Positions 11,534 through 25,300 of a DNA stretch of 64,000 nt are shown piece after piece. Positions within the stretch are counted from its first letter, which is position 1. Each line of letters opens with the position of its first letter. The DNA is from Dromaius novaehollandiae (Eukaryota; Chordata; Aves; Casuariiformes; Dromaiidae), in contig NC_088105.1 of assembly GCF_036370855.1 (NCBI RefSeq), positions 7,879,619 through 7,943,618 of the forward strand. The letters run 5' to 3'. The notes under the pieces are model-generated. The model searched no databases and was not told the DNA's origin. It saw nothing but the letters and a program-made list of their open reading frames with translations. A program made the translations under genes and the position numbers.

Positions 11534-13200
11534 TGAAAATCACTGTTTTGAAATCAGGATTTTGAAGACCTAAAACTATACCTGTTCGAGTAAGCCAGTA
11601 CTTCTTACAGAACTGGCTTTTGAAAATGAGTTGCCTGCTATTTTAATCTGTGAAGACATTTTAGAATTGCGTAGCAGAACTTGCCACTGATCACAGTGTG
11701 TGTGGTCGAGGTACCCTTACTGTGGGAAAGTCTCTGGACAGTTACTTGCTTTTATGCTCACGCCCACTTTTACCCTGTGGCAGTGTGACTACCCCCAAAT
11801 CTTTGTAAAGCCTTATTCAGACTGCTAGCACAGAATCCAGAATAGCGGACGGGGCCAAAAGTCTTAAGCATTTCCGAACATAAGCTTAATATAAAATGGA
11901 CTATTGTTCCTGAAACGTGACGGATTAGAACTTCAAGAGAGTTTATGTTAAGGTGATAAAATGCTGCAGGATAAAGTGTGGCATGAATGTAAGCAAGCTA
12001 GAAAGCGCTAGCCAGGTGCACTCGAACTCCAGCTAGTGCACTCAGTTTGGCAATCAATTCTGGTTTTATAGTTCTGCCTAGAAGCAAAGGCCTAACACAA
12101 GTAAGAAGGGAAAGGAATTAAGTTACAAAACTGTTACTTAAACTTCAGTTCTTAACCAAGTTTTAGTGAATTATGTTTAGTCACTCTAGGTAGCTCTTTG
12201 TTCAGAGATGAAATCTAGTTGTTTGCTGGCAAAAAGGTACAGTGACGAGACACCACAAGCTTAAGTTCTAGGTGAAATTTTGAAATTAATTTGTCAATAA
12301 TACAATCTTTGTTTTAAAAAATCTCTTCTGTGAATGAGCAAAGATACTGTGCATTGGTAGTCACTTCTGGTTTCCTTAAATATATGGCAGCATTCCAGCC
12401 AAATAAGCTTGACTTTGTCCTTTTTTATTCACATACCTATATATTTCACTTGAAGTGGGAACTATTACAAATTGAAACAATCAGAGTTAATAGTTAGGGT
12501 TTTTCACAGGTTTGGTATTCAGCCTGTCGCAGGACTGTTAGTTATTTCTCTGAGAAGAATGTGAGGTCTTCTTACCTTTATTTTCTCATCTGTGAAGCTT
12601 CACAAGAATATTATTGCTTTTCTCTTACTCAAAACTAAGTCCCAAACAGGAACAGTAGTGTGGCAACGTGCGGTGGTCTAACTTAGCGATAGAAAGTAGT
12701 GTAAATCTTAAGATACAATCCCGACTGTCCAAAACTTCTTCATAAGTTCCTATCAGGCCAAAATTAAATTCCTGCCTTTTATATCATCTTAAATTCATGA
12801 TTGCTTTTGTAATTAGTTATTTTCATTCTGTCCTCATAGGAAAAAATAGGAGACCACTAAAGAGAGAGATTGCTCCAGTAGTGATACAGCAACAAACCAA
12901 ACTAAATTCCTGTCAAAAACTTACACAAAACATGACTCTGAGGGGAAAAAAATTGTTAAGATACTCCCCAACTGTTCTGAATTAAGTAAATATTTTTTTT
13001 CAGTGGAGAGGCCAATTAGAAGACTTCACTTCTAGCTAAAAAAGCTGCTCCCTTGAGCCACATTAACGTAAATAGGATAGAATCAGTCATAAAACCAGTT
13101 AACTGGAGCAAAAGGGAGAGCTATAATTACAATAAAGTAGGCCAGAAAGCAAGTTTAACTGAACCCTTTTGTGGGAGTTATTTGTGATTACATTAATGGC
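11534..13200 (+). other. TRMT1L: TRMT1L 3' UTR (end uncertain)
   Basis: AT-rich noncoding DNA following the stop codon. Poly(A)-signal candidates on this strand are ATTAAA at 12763-12768, AATAAA at 13131-13136 and AATAAA at 14926-14931. Sequence alone does not decide which is used. No open frame of note. Confidence 0.5.
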
Positions 13201-16200
13201 TCCTCTGCAATAACAAGCTATTACGCATCTTCTCCAAGTCAAAGCAAGTAACTATTCCTCAGTATTCTTAAATGTACACAGGGAGCTGCAGAGAAAGGCT
13301 TCAGGCTTGTCCCTGAGCTCAGGCTTTTCTGTACTTCCAGGCTTTTTTCCTTTGTCAAATGGGCAGAAGCAGCTCTAAACTGGGACAAGGCGTTTCACCT
13401 GTTTTCACTGACATGCAAAAGAGGAGTTGGAGACTGGACACCTTGGAATTCTCTTTCCGTTGAGTATTTGTCTTGGGAGACCTGCCAAGGTGCTCGTTAA
13501 TCAGCTAGGGTCAATCCTGCAGTAATTAGTTAACAGAACACTAGTGTTCATCAAAGGCTGTCGTTTGGTAGCTTCTCCTTCGTATTTTTTGATTCTATTA
13601 GAAAGTATGATTAGTATGCTGTCCTGTTGTATGGTGTAGAAATAGGATTTTGGGAACAGTTACCTCTGCTAGGGTACATCAAGTCACGTATAGCACAGCA
13701 GTACAGAGCTTTCTAGTCACAACAGCATGACTCAAAACTGTTCTGATAAACTTGGGAACTGAGGTGCACTGATATCCATGTTGCCATTACAGTAGTACCT
13801 AAATCATGGTGATAATGCAGGTGTTGGTTGCAAACTTGCAGCTGATACTCTTGAAATTCCTGTAACTGCTGCATGTTGTATCACTAGCTGTCATTTAGAA
13901 GAGTACTTTGTCAGGTGATCTGTGCCACTAGTGACAGGGAACTTCAACACGCAGGAAATCCTGTACTGCACGTGGCTTGAGCTCAACAGCACTTCAGAAC
14001 ATTCAATTAGTATTTTTCAGTTTTAAAAACATTTCTGCTCATTCTTGAACCTCGGTTACAAGTAGAGAATCTCATCTGCTGATAGTTGCTATATGGAGGC
14101 CCTTCAACCATGCTGAGAAAATAATCTTTAATTAGAAGAATTTTAGGAATAGATGCAAACTGATTGTTTTTGCCTTATCCATTAGGCACCCAAATTCTGA
14201 ATGGTCTTCTGAAAGATCAGGAAAAAAAAATTTAGGTTCCATTGGTTTTTACATTTCTGAAGGTCTCCAAGAAGTTTCTTGGTGGAATCTACTAATCAAA
14301 GCCAGCTTCTATCTCAAGCAGACAGTAGTTAATAGCAGAAAGTAATTGGGAAAATATACAGGAGTCAACTTTTAGCTGATTACAATCAAATCTCATTTGA
14401 AATTAATTCTGGAGTGCTAAGCGGAGTTTTAAATGTTTCCAGCAGGCTGTAGCAAATTAGGAGGCCTGCTGCAGAATGCATAGATCAGCAGCTGCAAATG
14501 CACAGAGAGAGGAGAGCTATGCGGAGCAGAACTGGAAGGTCCACCAAGACAGCTGGACACTGAACTAGCACCTGCTACCATTGAGCTCTGTACAGTAAAA
14601 ACCTTTCTTGTGTTTAGTCTAGATATATTCAACAGTGTAATCCTTATGGACTTTCTTCTTCACGCTCTTGCAGGTGTTTAAGGGGAGTCTTCCAGTTGTA
14701 TTGAATATGCCACAATAGAGCACAAAATTAGAAAGAGTTCTGCAGAAGCTAAAACTTCCCTTTTAAATGAAGATCTATGTGGAGAAGGTTGTACAGGAAC
14801 ACGACAGAATTTTTTCCTTAGAAGATCAGAACTGATTACTTAGCAGGACCATTAGGATACTGACTTCAGTGATACATTAGCAGCTGGTCAGCATTCTGGA
14901 AGACAAGCAGCAGAGGATGATGGTAAATAAAGTTTTAGGATATGATTTAGTTACTGATAATGGGCAGTGTAATGGCACCTCTGATGCCTATGTCCACCTA
15001 CCCACTGAAAGCTACTGCATAGGTGCCCTTCTCTAACATGCTGCGGTTGGTGCTGGGACTTAGCACAAGAGGGAAGCAAGAATCGGAGCTACAAAATTCT
15101 GGTGTAACTGGACCCTGCTGCCCCAAGGTGAGAACGACTTGCAGGGTAGTAGTAATCCCAAGTTAAGTCTGAGAGAAAGCAGTGTTCTGAGGGCAAAAGG
15201 AAATTGTTTGCAGAGAACTAAAATTTAGCTGCTTGTATTGAGCCACTGAATACTCACTATCATGCAAGTTACATCATTCGCAACTAGTACTGTTTTACTG
15301 CTCTTCAGTATTCTGAAGTAGCAAACTTGCTTTCTAAACTAGTGACCTTTGGGTCAAATCACATTTAATCTATCTAGCCTGCTACTGCAATTTTCATGTC
15401 ATTGATTTTACACTTCTTGACTGAAAAAAGTTTCAAAAGCTGAAGTGTGATGCTTGTCTCAACTTTGAGGATAATGCAAGCTTCGTATGTGCTCATGGGC
15501 ACGTATCTGCTCAAGCCTCTCTGAGTCCTTACCGACTTATACTGCTCATTTAAGGCAGTGGTTCTGAATCCTCAGAGTAGTTAGTTATTCCAACGAGCAT
15601 TAAGAAACAAACTTCTAGAAATAAATAAGATTGTGGTTCCCTGGAGAAAAAGCAACTCTGTTCCCGGGGTGGGGGGACTGATTTGTGTCAGCTACAGGAG
15701 TAAGTATTTAAGCAAGATTAACCTACAAGAAATAATGCAAAACCTCAACTGAAGAGGCCTTTCCACAAGCGTGAGGAATCCTCACCTCCAGCTAAGCAGG
15801 CCTAATGGATGCAACAGCCCAAACTGAGCTTGCTTTAAGCTTTTATCCCAAAACGAGTAAGTGCTCACAGCCCTGTGAGAGTACTGGGTTCTGGGGGGTG
15901 GAAGGGAAGTCTCAGAAGCCTCTAAAGCCCCATCTCCCAGGAGGACTGCCACTTTTTCCTCCCTGACAAACAGCACTCAAATAGTGACATGATGATGGTG
16001 GGAGAGAGCGGGCAATCGCTATTCTGCAGTGGAGAGAGACAGCAGCCCGGGGGCTGGCAGGACGGTAGGAATACGGCCTGCAGCGTAGAGGCTGGATGTC
16101 TACAGCCCCCTTCTGCAGTCACCTGAGCCCAGTCAGCGCTACACTGCTGTCAGAGCAGCGTCCTGCCCGGGTGCAAGCCCTTCTCTTCCCTTGCGTTCCC

Positions 16201-16950
16201 TAGGCCAGCGTTCAGCTGACTCTTCTGTGAGCTTCGTAACATAGTCTTGGAGCAGAGAGAGGTCCATTTTGGCTGAGATTTTGGGCAACTTTAAAGGAGT
16301 TAAAGCTGTTACAAGAAGGGTCTGAATGGTATTAAGCAGCATGAGTACAGGCAGAAGGGGACCTCCCCCTTCTTTCCACAACTAGAGGGAGGTTACACTC
16401 GGTACATCTCAAGGAACCACTCTTCTAGTGCACATAAACATCCCACCTTTAATCTTTTAACTCTACCATGAAAAGTAGGATCTGAGTTTTACAATTGCAG
16501 TTATAATTAGAGATAAGGTAATGAAAATGAACAGAACTTCACCGTTTCATAAATGTACCTCAACCCAACTACTTTGCTAGTTATCCCTCGCATTTTTGAG
16601 TCTTCTGTTTGTTGAAGCTGCTTAATATGCAGCTAAGCACAACTGAAGTTGCCGTTTTTAACCCACCTTGAGTGCTGTGAAAATCCTTCATCACATTTCT
16701 CAGATTACGGGATCAAAGGTAGAACAGCAGCTCCTGCGCCAGGGCACGGGGCGATCCCTGGAAGAGCTGTTAGCCTCTGCTCGCCACGCGCAGGGCTTGG
16801 TTGCTTCAAAGGACTGTAACGTCTGCTTGCCCTGCGCCCTGGAGAAGCCACAAACAACCTGGCCCTGAGCACTCAACCTGTAAAGAAACTTCTGAATGGT
16901 TCCTTTGATGAATTATGAGAGGAAGCAGGACTAGAATTTCCAATAGTTTG
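13200..16950. other. Convergent intergenic gap TRMT1L / RNF2
   Basis: Non-repetitive AT-rich sequence between the 3' ends of the two genes. Short open frames occur (for example minus strand 15,782-16,381), but none shows a recognisable domain, splice partners or codon bias. I see no clear interspersed repeat or RNA gene. Confidence 0.5.
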
Positions 16951-19258
16951 TTCATAATGTTTTTGCTTTTATTGTCCATCTGAGAATCTGTGTGACTTCA
17001 GTTGGATATCAGCACTGTTAGACTTACCCGTACCTAACACACACAGTGTACTTGAAAAATAACATGGTTTAAAAAAGGATGGAAGAGTAAAGTAATTTTG
17101 AAAATAAAATAGTTTATAGCACTAAAGAGTCACAGTGCAATCAATGGTTTAATCAAACAACTACATTTATATATAATATTTAAAGAACATAAATAGTAAA
17201 TTCACTACGACATGAAAATAAAAGCTTCACATTCTCCCACGCTTTTTAAAAACGGGACAAAGTGACAGACGGTTCCTAGACAGACTGCTCAGCTTCACAA
17301 ATACCTCTCTTGCTTAAGGGATCGGACATTACCTTAGCTATCACAATGGGAACGTATGCTGCAACTAACCTAGAAGTTTCCCCATAAATTTTAAAGCATT
17401 TATAATCACAACACCCCCTTCCACCCTCCCCCCCACGATTATATTTAGTGGACATGCACTAATAGTTTATACAACGCAACATTTCACCAGAAAATAATGA
17501 ATAAAGTAATTAAAAACTACTCCCCCTCCCCTTGTTTTGGGGTCTGAAAACTTCAGTTTCATGGCACGATTACAAAAAACAAATGTTTCCAGTAGGAGAA
17601 AATAATTAAGTTATTCAAAGAAGCCTGTATAGTTTTGATATAGGGATAAAAATTGATGGGGGAACAGCAGTCGAAATGGACACGTATTTACAAGTGCTAG
17701 ACTTGAAAGACGGAAGTAATGGAAGGGCAGGCTCCTTCCCAAGGGGATCCCCGAGAATTTGAACACTCACGTACCACATGCCAAAAACTCAGTCTAACTA
17801 CAGGCAAGACAAAGAAGGAGCAACACTGGACAGTTTAAAGGGTATTACTTCTCACCTATTACAGCAACTTTTTTGCTTCTAGCTTCATCTGCAAAGAGCT
17901 GAAGGTCTTATCAGTAAGTTTTACAGCAAAGGGAATCTCACGGTGACTATTTATTTCCCTTAAGCCAGACTGCTAATAGGTAGAGCAACCCCCATTACGT
18001 GAAAGCAAGGTCCAGTGCGAGGGAAGAGGATTTTAACATGCACACAGACAACAGCTACTGGACTTCACACGATGGCCTACTGCCAAGTTTAAAACCTTGA
18101 ACCTCATTTAAGACACTAAATGGTAAACGTTGTCAAGTACTAAAATTTTCTTCCAAAGTGCTAAGCCACATTTGTTAAAGCTATGGCAAAAAAAATAAAA
18201 ATAAAAAACAATTCTTAGAGCAGCTTATGGTTGAAGTCCTCCCTACTCCAGCTGAAGCCCAGTTGAGCTCACAGCTAGGGTGGCAAGAATTCTGTAAAAC
18301 AAAGTATTTGCACGTTTCAGTACATCATCGTGCTGGAATTTATGGAATTTGCTTTAAAAAGAGTTTCCAAGACAGTTCTTCACAGAAAATTCTGATACAT
18401 TCACAATAAAAATCTGCGACGACAGGGAGCACAGGAGAGCTGAAAAACTCTCAGAAGACTTTGCTCAATTAAGCTTGTGAGGACAGGATAACTCTGCAAC
18501 AGGGGCCAAACTGGAAATTGCAGCGTACATCCAGATTGGGATGTTCCACAGAGGGAAGGGTCCTTCTGGGGGGTGGGGAGTGGTTTAACTGAATTATTTG
18601 TTAAAGAAAAAACAAACCAAACTCATGAACCACCTTACACAGAAGTATTAAGCCCAGTAAGCAGCATGGTTTTAAAGTGTCAGTTTTCTCACTATTGCCA
18701 TGTTTGTTCACAATAAAATGACAGAATAATAAATCCCTTTTTCTAGGGAGTGAGATTACTTCTAGCTGCAAGACTATCAGAAATCAATTCTCTACCATCT
18801 TTTATATGGATAACCATTAGCAAATTACAACATTTAACACTTTCCTTGGCATATGTCACTATTGAATAGACTTAATTAGCTATCCAATGCTCAATACTTC
18901 ACAGAGGCTACTATAACTGTGTCAAATGCATTAGAAATCCAGCTTTACCTGGACTAAATTAAGACATTCCAACCTGGAACACTTGTTCGGTTAGCATGCA
19001 TTGGGAACAAAAAAGCATGTCAAACAACGGAATGCACTGGAGAAGGTCCTTTAGTCTCCTAGGGAAAAACAAAAAACCAAAACAAAGTCTAAATTAAATA
19101 CAACCCAGAATACGGTCTAATCATATTAATAGGTATACTGAGAGAGCCAGAAGACATCACGTGTATTGTCCATGAAAATAATGGTGCTGCCTTCTTTTAA
19201 TATTAAAGAAATCATAATTATAAAAAGAGTTAGTCCCATCTCAGTTTTCCTGCACAGC
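16950..19258 (-). other. RNF2: RNF2 3' UTR (approximate)
   Basis: This is the minus-strand sequence after the RNF2 stop codon. Poly(A)-signal candidates read on the minus strand are AATAAA at 17950-17955, ATTAAA at 17148-17153 and AATAAA at 16968-16973. The two distal ones would give a 3' UTR of about 2.1-2.3 kb, in line with the long 3' UTR of vertebrate RNF2. The left end is therefore an estimate. Confidence 0.55.
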
Positions 19259-19360
19259 TTATTTGTGTTCCTTTGTTGGTGCATAGTACAGTTCCATGGG
19301 TTTGTTCACTTTCCAGTACTTCTCACTGACCAGTTCCAAGGAAAACGAGCCATTTAATAC
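19259..19360 (-). CDS. RNF2: RNF2 last coding exon with stop
   Basis: The acceptor CTCTTCTAG lies before 19360; the TAA stop is read at 19261-19259. It encodes [20 protein letters not shown] and ends [13 protein letters not shown], the invariant C terminus of RNF2. The intron before it (19,361-22,857) hosts the ERV-L-like remnant in the opposite orientation. Confidence 0.97.
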
Positions 19361-22300
19361 CTAGAAGAGAACACCGAAACAGAAATGAAAGAAATCTAAC
19401 ATCTTGCACAAGCGGTATTGTAGCAACAGATAGCTACTCAAGTTGGAGCAATTCATAGACCGAGTTTAAAAAAAGTCACTGATATGCGGAACAAGTGGTG
19501 TTAGCTAACAATTCAGTGCCAAAAAGCAGTAACACTAGCTACTCTGAACTCCTGCCAAACTCACTGAAACAGCGCTGAAGAAACAGTTTTGCTAGCTGTA
19601 TACAAAGTGAATACCGCTTCAGATGAAGCGAAATCCAGTTCCAGCTCTCGGAGGAGCTGGGTGCGGCTGGATCCCATCCCAGTCCCGGGCTCCTCTGAGG
19701 AGGAGTCTGGAAAGCAAGGGGGTCCTTTCTCAACCTCGTGATGCAACAGGAGGGTCCCCCGACACCGTCATCAGCCCCTGTCCTCCACGCAGTAAATAAC
19801 TGGGTGAACCTTGCCATCAAGCCTCGTTAAATCATTGTCTTATTTACGACTGCACTTTAAGTCACTATCTCACCGCAATAAAACATAGTGCTGCTTCTCT
19901 CTCACGAGGGAAGTGCATTGCCTTACTCATCCGCGACGAATTGGCATAGTCAGCATGTTGGCGAGCAGCATCACTGCTTATTTAGAGAGGCATGGAAGGA
20001 ACCAAGTCCCAGCCTCTCAGGAGACCGGGCTCGTGACCATCGGCGTAAGCGGGAAGCTGTTGAAGGACACCGAAAAGTAGCTAGGGGCCACGCGAAGGAT
20101 GGCAACGTCTGGGAGCCCGTCGAGCCCCCCAGCTCAGTCAGACACAGAGCACGAGGGGGGGGCAGCTGCCGGGCCGGCGGCGGCGGTAGAGCGGCGGCTT
20201 TCCAGGCTGAACGCAGCCCCTGCGCAAGGGAGCACAGCTATCCGTGATTCCAAAGCCTCGGAGCTGCAGGGTACGCACGGGCGCGGCAGGCGCAGAGCTG
20301 CTCCAGCGCTGGCTGCAGCCGGAGCGGCGCACGCGGCCCCCGGGGGTGGGGGAGCACGGCCAGCAGCCGGCAGAGCGCGGGGGGACCCGCCACACCCCCT
20401 GCCCCGCTGGCAGCGCGCACGGAGGGGGAGCTGCCAGCGGCACAACAACAGGCCAGGCAGCGTTGCCCCCGCTGTACCCGCGTAGCTCCATGGCGGTTAC
20501 GGACCAAAAAGCGTTACATCCGCAGAGAGCGAAAGCCTGGGGAGGTGAATAAATGGACTATAGTGGAGCCTTTCTGGAGAGCCAGCGGCACAGGTACGTC
20601 CTGACCGCCGTGGACACCTACTCTGGCTATCGTACACCCACTCCTGCGCCGCAGCTACCCAGGCTCACACCACTAAGGCATCAGAAGACTTGACTGGGTT
20701 ATGCGGTTCCCCGGTGGAAGCCCAAAGTGATCAGGGCTCTCATTTCACAGGGAACGATGTTCAGAGTTGGGCTGGAGAGCGGGGAATAGCCTGGACGTAT
20801 CACACACCCTGCCATGCGCAAGGGGCAGGATTCATAGAGCAGACAAATGGGCTGCCCAAAGAGCTGCTGCGCAAGCTGTCCCCACTGGTACCCGCACGGG
20901 CTGGAGCAAAACGTTCGTCAGGCGAGTGCCTGCCTCAGTGACCGCCCGCTGCACGCCTCTACCCTGTATGCTCGTCTCCACGGGGAATCCATCAAGCAGC
21001 CGCGTGTGCTGAGAGCGCAACGGATACACCCCAAGCGAGTCACACCTGGGACTGCAGCGCTGAATCTGCGACTGCCACGCAAGGAAGTCACACTAGAACC
21101 GGAGAGCCGTCATTTCTGGAGCATGGGGTTGGCAGTCGCCATACCTCAAGGGTATTATGGTCGTGTAACGCCCTGTAATTAACTGTCCAGCTCTCCAGAG
21201 GGGCGGATGCCAAGGCAGGGATCATTGACTCAAACTAGCTTGAAGAGGTGAAGGCTGCAATCCATTACACCGGATCCCAAGCCCTGCGATGTACCCAGGG
21301 AGATCAAACAGCCCCGGTGATCTGTGAGCGGACAGGAGTCCCCACTACCCAGGAAATAGATTCCTTGCGGCCCACTCAGCATCCAGGCAGTTTCGGGTCT
21401 ATAGGGCATGCTGTGTGGGTGCATGATCCGGCTACACCTGAACAGTCGGAAGGGGAAATCATTGCTGATGGGCCAGGAGACACCCACCTGGTACTAATCA
21501 AAGGGGAAGTGTCCCAGCCTCTGTCCCCTCCAGGAGACTCTCACCCAGAGAACTGTGACCTGATGAATAGGGTGAGCGGAGCCGCAACAGACACCGACAG
21601 AACTGCGGTGAGCACATCGAACCCAACACCCCCGAGATAAGGAGCCTACTTCAAGTGCTACGTGATGTAAAGGCTGAAGAATCAGTGTGGGACAACCCCT
21701 GGCAGTGACTGTCATCATGGCTGTCGAATTTAGGACTATGAGGAAAAGGCATTGTGCTCCTGGTCTTCTGGGCTGATCAGTTTTGTGTGCATACATGTTA
21801 TAATTTACTATGTATGTATGTATATATATTCACTACGATTTAGTTGCTTGCACACCTTAGCTGTTAGTTAGGCTAATACCAGAAAGGCAAATTCCCATCA
21901 GAACCACGCATGCATATTTTGTTTGTCAACAACGTCTAGCTGCTTCCCGGGCAGTAGCTACTCAAGGTTAGCACAGCTGAGATAAGGAAGCAGTTCTGGT
22001 GGATTTAAGGGGCCCTTAGGAACAATGAGTCAAGTCCTGCCTGGGTGTCTGACCTGTGTGTCTGACCCGTGCCTTCAGCAGCCTCCCATCAGTGACCCCT
22101 CCTTGCAGTTCCCAGGGCTCCCTGTGCAGGTTGCAGTGGAAGTCCTTTATTATCTATCCTGTTTAACCCCTTATGAACCTTGAGTGTCTCTCTCCGCCGG
22201 TATCCGACCCTCACTTGCCAGCCTTGCGGTCACAGTAGTCACGTTTGGAAGCTCTGCAAAGATTCCTGCTATGAAGCATCTGCATATCTAGTTGTAGCAA

Positions 22301-25300
22301 CTGACATTGCACTGCTACCCCACCCGGTTCAGAGCTCAATCTAACTGCGATAGTGCCGTGTTGCTTTATCTGTATGTTCTGAAGTCGTGAACTGAGAGTA
22401 GGGTTCGTCCCCATTCACAGCAGCTGTTTCATGCTGGAATAGTAGAAGTCTATGGGAGAAACGGAGAAACACTTCCTTATGACTGGCACTTCCTGATTCT
22501 CCGAAGTGCTATCTGCCTTTGGGCATGAAACAAGATTTTCAGGTGAAATAATGTTTTTCTCTTCAATTTTAGTTGTAAAAAAAGATCTGATCCTCACCTG
22601 GCATAGGTCAGCTAGTAGTTGCTGGCATCACTAGATTTTACCCCAAATAATATGCATGCCTCCTTTTCTATTAACCCATCTTTTGCTAGATACATCTCCT
22701 ACAAAGCAATTAATGTTTCTAAACATGCAACATGGCACTGTGAGTATTATCCCTAGATCAATTCAAGAAGAGTCCAACTGACTGGATTTTAATCATATTT
22801 GTATCAGAGATGTAGTGTTGAACCTCAGCGTTGCTCTTAGGCAGAAATCCTACTTACAGTGAACTGCCCATTGGCAGTAGCAATGTAAATGGTATACTGC
22901 TTCTCACTGGCAGTGTCGAGATTCATCTGGTTCGATTCTCCTTTGCTTCGAAGCTCCTCCAAAGCCAACCTCACAGCTAGGTACTTGGACAAGTGATCCA
23001 CAGTGGCATTGCCTGAGGTCTTTATGTATCTGCAACAACAACCACAAAGGTAATGAAAGACAGTTGAGTTACAGGTGAAGGAAAAAGGCATTTGGAACAC
23101 CCCGCTTCCCAAACAGTAAGCATCAAGTGTGAAAAGGCCTGTAAAGGAAGTTCACAGGAGCATTAAGTGTTTTTACTCAAGACATGCAAGCAAATTACCA
23201 AATTATGCTGTTCCAAAGAGTCTTTATATCTTTCTGACACTTCTCCCACAGGCCCTCATGCTATTTGTAGAGAGAAGACAGCACTGCCCTGTCATCTGCT
23301 TGAAGTGAAAAACCCACTAATGGGTTGTCAAAGGTTTTTGAGAACTACTCACAACTGCTCCAATCTGCTGAGCAGAGATGCAATCTGACTTTCCTGGATG
23401 GAAAGTCACAAGGTGGCAGAGCTATACATGCAACGTTATCCCCATGTCTGCTCCCTGCTATAGTTACCCTTGTTTTCTCGTTACCCGTTCCTTCTCTAGT
23501 TCTTTACACAAGAATTAAGAAGCCTGACACGCAAATGCAGCAGCAGAGGCCTCCCCCAGAGGCTTTGTCTTTGCCTTTCAGAACAACCCCCAGAATTCCC
23601 TCACAATTCCAAACCAAAAAGAAAAGCTGGCTGAGGCTTATAACATATTTACAGGCACTACAGAGAGATGTCTCATCAGGAAAGAAAGCCAGGGAGAGAT
23701 CTGAGGAAACTCCTCACGACTGCTCATTGCTGTGATCCATTATTTGCAATCTGTGCTTGGACTCGATCATGAAAAGAAATACTAGGTGAAGCTTCCAGCC
23801 TACAAATCATGCTGACACAAAGCTGCTCCAAAAACTGCTCAAAAACATACGCAAGGTTTCTTTATGCCCACAGGATTTTACAGCAAGTAGAAAGGGACTG
23901 ATAATATACCATCTTCTTAGTATCTACCGAGAACTGTGATGCTGGAAACCCTTAGAAACATCTTTATCTGTGATCAAAGGCTTAAAACAGATTGTTACTG
24001 TAACTGTATTTTTTTTAAATACTGGAACAATACCATCCACCTGACTTGAAACAGAAAGAGTGCATTTGATTAAACAGGATGTGGTATGACCATAGTAAAT
24101 TGATTTTAAAAGCCCCGAGAAGTGACAGACAGAAAAGAGAAGTGACCGTAGAAAATAACAGTGGAACACATGAAGAGGAACAGAAGACATTTACCTCGTC
24201 TGTGCGCTATCATCATTCTCCATGAGGGTAGGATGAGGCCTGAAGACTAATTCTATTTCACTAGCACCATCCATTACAGGATCTATTGCCACAGTTGTGT
24301 TGTTATTGTCCAGTTCTAGCCCAGAATCATCTGATGTTTTGGTCCTCTTATTACTAGGCCCTGCTTCCTGATTGCTGTGCGTTGAGGCATTGCTACAGTG
24401 CGAACTGTCACCGTTATCTTCTGCGCCACTGCCGTTCTCAATCTGCTGTTTCTTGCCCCTCTGTAACCTGATCAGAAATAGGTAGAAATAAATGTCAGCT
24501 CAGCTGTGAATCGGCACTCAGAATTCACCCAACTACTTTTACAATTCCCTCTCATCACCATGATCCGTCATGCTAAAAGTTAGAAATGGGTGACCTACCA
24601 GGAAGAGCATACAACAGTACTAAACGCTTCAGAGATACAAGCGGGTGGGGGGGGGGGGGTTATATTTATAACATTGTTTCATATAAAGAGATATTCATAC
24701 ACAAGACGGCAGCTTTTCCTCCTATCCCTCAAACACATTTTAGAGACTTTTTTAGGATGGTTTTTTATTTGATATGATTATTTTTATTTTTCAGCCAAGA
24801 CAGATGATTCTTTTCATCTAATGAATTCATATGTGATTGATTGATATATAATATACATATATATCTCAGTCAAACAAAGAGAGAATCATACCATACTTTA
24901 TCACAACATGAAGTTGGAGGTATTTTTCCCCAACGGGCTCTCTTGGGTTTAAATGCATACCCAGAATTCCAATTCCATGTATACTTCATATAGTCCAGCC
25001 TTGTGTGTTAAGTTGCAATTAAAACACCTGAGTTCTGGCATCATGTGTATTTATTTGCATATAATGGTAATATTTTGGTACAGGATTCATTCTATTACAA
25101 TCTATCAGCAAGGACATGTTACCTATATTTTGGTAAAGCTAAAACTGAAATCTGCTGTCTGTATCTGGCTGCAACAGAAGTGGCAGAGAGCAATATGACG
25201 GTTTCTATTATTAGACAAAAGTTAAAAATTACTTTGGCAGTGTCTGGAGGAGAAAAGAAGAACCCCCAAATATTCTGGAGACAGGTGGCATACTTCTAGT

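Larger units (their letters stand above)
19870..22213 (+). mobile_element. Internally deleted ERV-L-like provirus remnant (extent approximate)
   Basis: The integrase and dUTPase remnants anchor this call. On the left, AATAAA at 19877-19882 is followed 60 bases later by a TGG-starting site at 19942 that could be the end of a 5' LTR and a primer-binding site. A CpG-rich stretch (20,100-20,560) follows where a leader or gag would lie. No protease or reverse transcriptase is visible, so most of the interior is missing. On the right, 21,796-22,213 begins TG, ends CA and could be a 3' LTR, but I see no clear target duplication or match to the left end, so both boundaries are tentative. Confidence 0.55.

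Noticed and set aside
20099..20552. Five overlapping open frames of about 90-130 codons on both strands.
   Set aside because: Composition-driven frames in the CpG-rich part of the provirus remnant; no recognisable protein.
21796..22213. Possible 3' LTR of the ERV-L-like element (TG...CA ends).
   Set aside because: No matching 5' copy and no target-site duplication could be seen, so it is not called separately, only as a tentative boundary.
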